Positions 61,401 through 63,619 of a stretch of DNA of 63,619 bases are shown piece after piece. Below the pieces are notes generated by a model. It ran no database searches. It was given only the letters and a program-made list of their open reading frames with translations, and was not told where the DNA came from. A program made the position numbers and the translations under genes. Origin of the DNA: an uncultured Muribaculaceae bacterium (lineage in GTDB: Bacteria > Bacteroidota > Bacteroidia > Bacteroidales > Muribaculaceae); contig CAJTRS010000009.1 in assembly GCA_910578805.1 (NCBI GenBank), positions 1 to 63,619 on the forward strand, given 5' to 3'. How positions within the stretch are numbered: the first letter of the stretch is position 1; the number at the start of each line of letters is the position of its first letter.

Positions 61401-62197
61401 GTGGATTGGCACACGGACGCCACAGCAACAAAGGTCCCCGCGCGGCAATCATACGTGAAAAGGGTGTGAATGGCGACCGCGAGATGGCCTATTCGCTCTA
61501 TTTGGCCGGATTTGAAGTCAAAGACGTGCATATGACCGACCTTATGAGCGGACGCGAAACCCTGGAGGACGTCAACATGATAGTGTTCTGCGGAGGATTC
61601 TCTAACTCTGACGTACTGGGGTCAGCCAAAGGCTGGGCCGGAGGCTTCTTGTGGAATAAGAAAGCCAAACAGGCTCTCGACAACTTCTTCAAGCGTGATG
61701 ACACACTGTCGCTCGGTGTGTGCAACGGCTGTCAGCTTATGATGGAACTTAACCTGATATGCCCCGAGCACCCGAAGAAAGCCACGATGGAACACAACAT
61801 AAGCCATAAATTCGAATCGCAGTTTGTAGGAGTTACCATACCGGAAAACAATTCCGTGATGTTCTCCTCACTTGCAGGCATGAAGACAGGTATATGGATA
61901 GCCCACGGCGAAGGTCGCTTCAATCTGCCCATGCCTCTGAAAGACTATAACGTGGCACTGAAATACAGCTACGCAGCCTATCCCGCCAATCCTAACGGAT
62001 CACGTGGTGCCGTGGCCGGTCTTTGTTCAGCCGACGGACGTCATCTGGCCATGATGCCCCATCTTGAAAGAGCCATATTCCCGTGGCAATGCGCATACTA
62101 TCCGCGATCACGGCGCAACAACGATGTAACTCCCTGGATCGATGCGTTTGTCAACGCACGTCAATGGATTGAACAAAAAACATCGACAAACAAATAA
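58487..62197 (+). CDS. purL: Phosphoribosylformylglycinamidine synthase (large PurL)
   Basis: This single-chain FGAM synthase catalyses the fourth step of purine synthesis. The 1236 residues comprise an N-terminal PurS-like region, the linker with FGFSQVNSEHCRHKIF, two AIRS-like halves (KAETHNFPTTVEPFNGAATGTGGEIRD, PIISIHDHGAGGHLNAL, and later DVSAGGLVTTLLEM), and a C-terminal glutaminase. The nucleophile is Cys1079 in GVCNGCQL. The frame is intact. It is followed by a long hairpin and then the PurF-like gene. Confidence 0.95.
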   Translation: MVVFFKKGAANVIAVETDHKFSHEENEKLSWLFGGAKPLVSTSVKGTFIGPRKEMVTPWSTNAVEITQNMGISGINRIEQFTLTRDETPKFDKMLERVYNGLGSTVFNVNRSPEPIVYIDDITEYNRSEGLALSPEEEQYLRELSDRLGRPLTDSEVFGFSQVNSEHCRHKIFNGSFIIDGEEKPLSLFKLIKKTSQTNPNTLVSAYKDNVAFVKGPKVEQFYPTNPDRPDMFDVKEIETVISLKAETHNFPTTVEPFNGAATGTGGEIRDRLGGGRASLPIAGTAVYMTSYPRMSPDHRWELMSNPRVWLYQSPCDILIKASNGASDFGNKFGQPLICGSLLTFEHDENGKLYAYDKVIMLAGGVGFAARKDALKGTPQPGEKVVVMGGDNYRIGMGGGAVSSVETGQYDNSIELNAVQRANPEMQKRVSNVIRALAESDDNPIISIHDHGAGGHLNALSELVEATGGHIDLDALPIGDKTLSAKEIVGNESQERMGMVLDEAHIDYVNRVAQRERAPMYVVGETTGDDRFVFRRCDGVKPIDLAMTDMFGSSPKTVLTDTTVTNTYSDTAYNEHDIEAYLRDVLSLEAVACKDWLTNKVDRSVTGKIARQQCQGEIQLPLSDCGVVALDYRGKHGIATSIGHAPQVALIDSAKGSVMAVAESLTNIVGAPLKDGLSSISLSANWMWPCKNPGEDAALYRAVEACSDFACALGINIPTGKDSLSMTQKYGDDKVYAPGTVIISAAGHVSDVKKVVSPVIQNTASTLYYIDFSSSPLSLGGSALAQSLNRLGSEAPTVADAARFVATFNAIQTLVKRGSILAAHDVSAGGLVTTLLEMSFANTSGGIEFDTAGFTAQGEKDLVKILFAENPALVIQVASGKCEAMQRTLDAAGVRYFAIGNPIDERTLMINHEGTERLIGIDHARDVWFRSSYLLDCVQSGEKCAKLRFDNYKKQPIRDRLPKGFDGSLSSRGLAHGRHSNKGPRAAIIREKGVNGDREMAYSLYLAGFEVKDVHMTDLMSGRETLEDVNMIVFCGGFSNSDVLGSAKGWAGGFLWNKKAKQALDNFFKRDDTLSLGVCNGCQLMMELNLICPEHPKKATMEHNISHKFESQFVGVTIPENNSVMFSSLAGMKTGIWIAHGEGRFNLPMPLKDYNVALKYSYAAYPANPNGSRGAVAGLCSADGRHLAMMPHLERAIFPWQCAYYPRSRRNNDVTPWIDAFVNARQWIEQKTSTNK

Positions 62198-62208
62198 CCA
62201 CAAACCAT

Positions 62209-62261
62209 GCGGGAACAGAAGCAAGATTATCCACTACATAAAAAGCGCATTCTGTTCCCGC
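62209..62261 (+). terminator. Long hairpin between purL and the PurF-like gene
   Basis: A perfect 12-bp repeat, GCGGGAACAGAA (62209-62220) and TTCTGTTCCCGC (62250-62261), surrounds a 29-base loop. No T-tract follows, so it may be an mRNA-end or regulatory element rather than an efficient intrinsic terminator. Confidence 0.45.
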
Positions 62262-62314
62262 AATCATTTATCACGATTCAACAACAACAAGAACATATTC
62301 AGTAACAGTTAATT

Positions 62315-63619
62315 ATGGGAGGTTTTTTTGGCGTCGCTTCCAAAAAGGAGTGCGTGAACGATCTTTTTTACGGAGTCGATTACAACAGCCACATGGGCAC
62401 TAAACGTGCAGGCATGGCCACAATAAACAACGGCGTATTCGCCCGGTCGATCCACAATATCGAAAACACTTATTTCCGCACAAAATTTGAAGGGGACCTG
62501 CATGAATTTTCTGGCAACTGCGGCATAGGCATAATTTCGGATACCGATGCTCAGCCTATAATAGTAAACTGCCATCTCGGCAAATTCGCTATAGTGACTG
62601 TGGCACGCATCAACAACATAGCCGAACTCGAAAAGGATATGCTCGCAAAGGGACATCACTTCTGCGAACACAGTTACGACATAATCAATCCGACAGAAAT
62701 GATAGCCGCCCTGATAAGCGACGGCAAGGATATTGTGGAAGGAATCAACAATGTGTTCCGACAGCTTAAAGGCTCCTGCTCCATGCTCCTGCTTATGGAC
62801 GGACGCATTCTCGCCGCCCGCGACAAACTCGGCCGAACACCCATACTCATAGGTAAAAAAGATGGGGCCATGGCTGCGGCATCGGAAACATGCTCATTTT
62901 CAAATCTCGGCTACGAGGTATGTTACAACGTCGGTCCCGGAGAAATCGTGGAGATAACGCCTGACAGTATAACCACATTGCAGAAAGCCGGAGAAGAGAT
63001 GCAGATATGCGCTTTTCTATGGACCTACTACGGATATCCGGTGTGTCAGTATGAAGGACGAAATGTAGATGAAATGAGATATGAGGCCGGTGAAAAAATG
63101 GGACGTGAGGACAACACCGAAGCTGATTTCATCTGTCCGATACCCGATTCGGGCATAGGTATGGCATTGGGGTATTCTCAAGGCAAAGGTCTGCCCTACA
63201 AACGAGGCATAGTAAAATACACCCCGACATGGCCACGCAGTTTTACCCCCAGCTCACAACAACGCCGTGAACTTGTGGCTAAAATGAAACTGATACCCAA
63301 TAAAGCCATGCTTCGCGACAAGCGTGTGATATTCTGTGACGACTCAATAGTGCGCGGCACTCAGTTGCGCGACAATGTCAATGACCTTTACGAAGCCGGA
63401 GTAAAGGAAGTGCACATGCGCATAAGTTGTCCGCCGCTTATTTACCCTTGTAAATTCCTCAACTTCACCGCATCAAAAAGCGAACTGGAACTTATAACAC
63501 GCCGGGTGATCCAGAAATTCGAGGGCAAGCATGACTGCAATCTTGATGAATACGCCTGCACAAACAGCCCCCGCTACGAGGCTATGGTCGATGAGATTCG
63601 CCGCGAGTTAAATCTCACC
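62315..63619 (+). CDS. PurF-like amidophosphoribosyltransferase homologue without glutaminase residues (3' end missing)
   Basis: The frame of 435 codons is open at the right edge. It resembles PurF throughout, but begins MGGFFGVASKKECVND instead of MCG, so the N-terminal cysteine nucleophile is absent. The glutamine-site segments are also changed (GIGIISDTDAQP for GIGHVRY, VARINNIAE for AHNGN). The phosphoribosyltransferase half is well kept: CPIPDSGIGMALGYSQGKGL, YTPTWPRSFTP and the PRPP loop VIFCDDSIVRGTQ. So it may use ammonia, a partner glutaminase, or have another role. I recall homologues with the same N-terminus in other Bacteroidales. It follows purL. Confidence 0.8.
   Translation, partial: MGGFFGVASKKECVNDLFYGVDYNSHMGTKRAGMATINNGVFARSIHNIENTYFRTKFEGDLHEFSGNCGIGIISDTDAQPIIVNCHLGKFAIVTVARINNIAELEKDMLAKGHHFCEHSYDIINPTEMIAALISDGKDIVEGINNVFRQLKGSCSMLLLMDGRILAARDKLGRTPILIGKKDGAMAAASETCSFSNLGYEVCYNVGPGEIVEITPDSITTLQKAGEEMQICAFLWTYYGYPVCQYEGRNVDEMRYEAGEKMGREDNTEADFICPIPDSGIGMALGYSQGKGLPYKRGIVKYTPTWPRSFTPSSQQRRELVAKMKLIPNKAMLRDKRVIFCDDSIVRGTQLRDNVNDLYEAGVKEVHMRISCPPLIYPCKFLNFTASKSELELITRRVIQKFEGKHDCNLDEYACTNSPRYEAMVDEIRRELNLT

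Overview
The window is a chromosomal segment of a member of the Bacteroidota, almost certainly order Bacteroidales. It is dense with housekeeping genes. Many genes are preceded by the Bacteroidetes promoter (-7 TAnnTTTG, often with a -33 TTG about 20 bases upstream), and Shine-Dalgarno sequences are largely absent. Gene content fits Bacteroidales: a succinylornithine-type arginine operon, methylmalonyl-CoA mutase mutA/mutB, a PF14121-type porin, a TonB-dependent receptor, a pumping pyrophosphatase and SPOR/LysM envelope proteins. I lean towards Muribaculaceae within the order, but cannot prove the family from the sequence. I saw no tRNA, rRNA, CRISPR array, insertion sequence or prophage.

Layout. 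1-1.7 kb: the 5' end of a leftward gene, a 0.9-kb gene-poor A+C-rich spacer, and an XRE-type regulator. 1.7-9.5 kb: leftward run gyrA, TPR protein, DUF1599, DoxX-like, tpiA, SPOR, folE. 9.7-14.5 kb: rightward clpC (with a strong sigma-54-type promoter) and htpG. 14.6-19.9 kb: leftward envelope genes, namely a solute-binding-like protein with a porin, and a frameshifted TonB-dependent receptor. 20-30.4 kb: mixed genes including ugd, rpmH, an ABC-F protein with a decayed second ATPase domain, holA, a LysM/periplasmic-binding fusion, an AlkD-like protein, a DMT transporter and an OmpA-like lipoprotein. 30.5-36.7 kb: leftward udk-lptB and mutA-mutB, where mutB carries an in-frame amber codon. 36.8-40 kb: nfo and hppA. 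40-48.1 kb: one leftward arginine operon covering every step from glutamate to arginine except carbamoyl phosphate supply. 48.3-49 kb: a lipoprotein gene broken by an ochre codon. 49.2-54.7 kb: hisS, then the phenylalanine/tyrosine operon. 54.8-63.6 kb: a Fur-family regulator, purA, DUF1015, a YcxB-like protein, purL and a PurF-like protein running off the end.

The most striking finding is upstream of the Phe/Tyr operon. A 17-residue leader peptide (MTRFYAYYYSAFYFFKE, 9 of 17 residues Phe or Tyr) begins within a few bases of the predicted transcription start. It is followed by mutually exclusive antiterminator and terminator hairpins just before pheA. The geometry is that of classical ribosome-mediated attenuation sensing both end products of the operon. 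Other points to check: three independent gene-breaking lesions (TonB receptor, mutB, lipoprotein), a PurF homologue without its glutaminase residues, a G8 tract that decides the frame of a small secreted protein, and Ala instead of Pro at the specificity position of the succinylornithine carbamoyltransferase.
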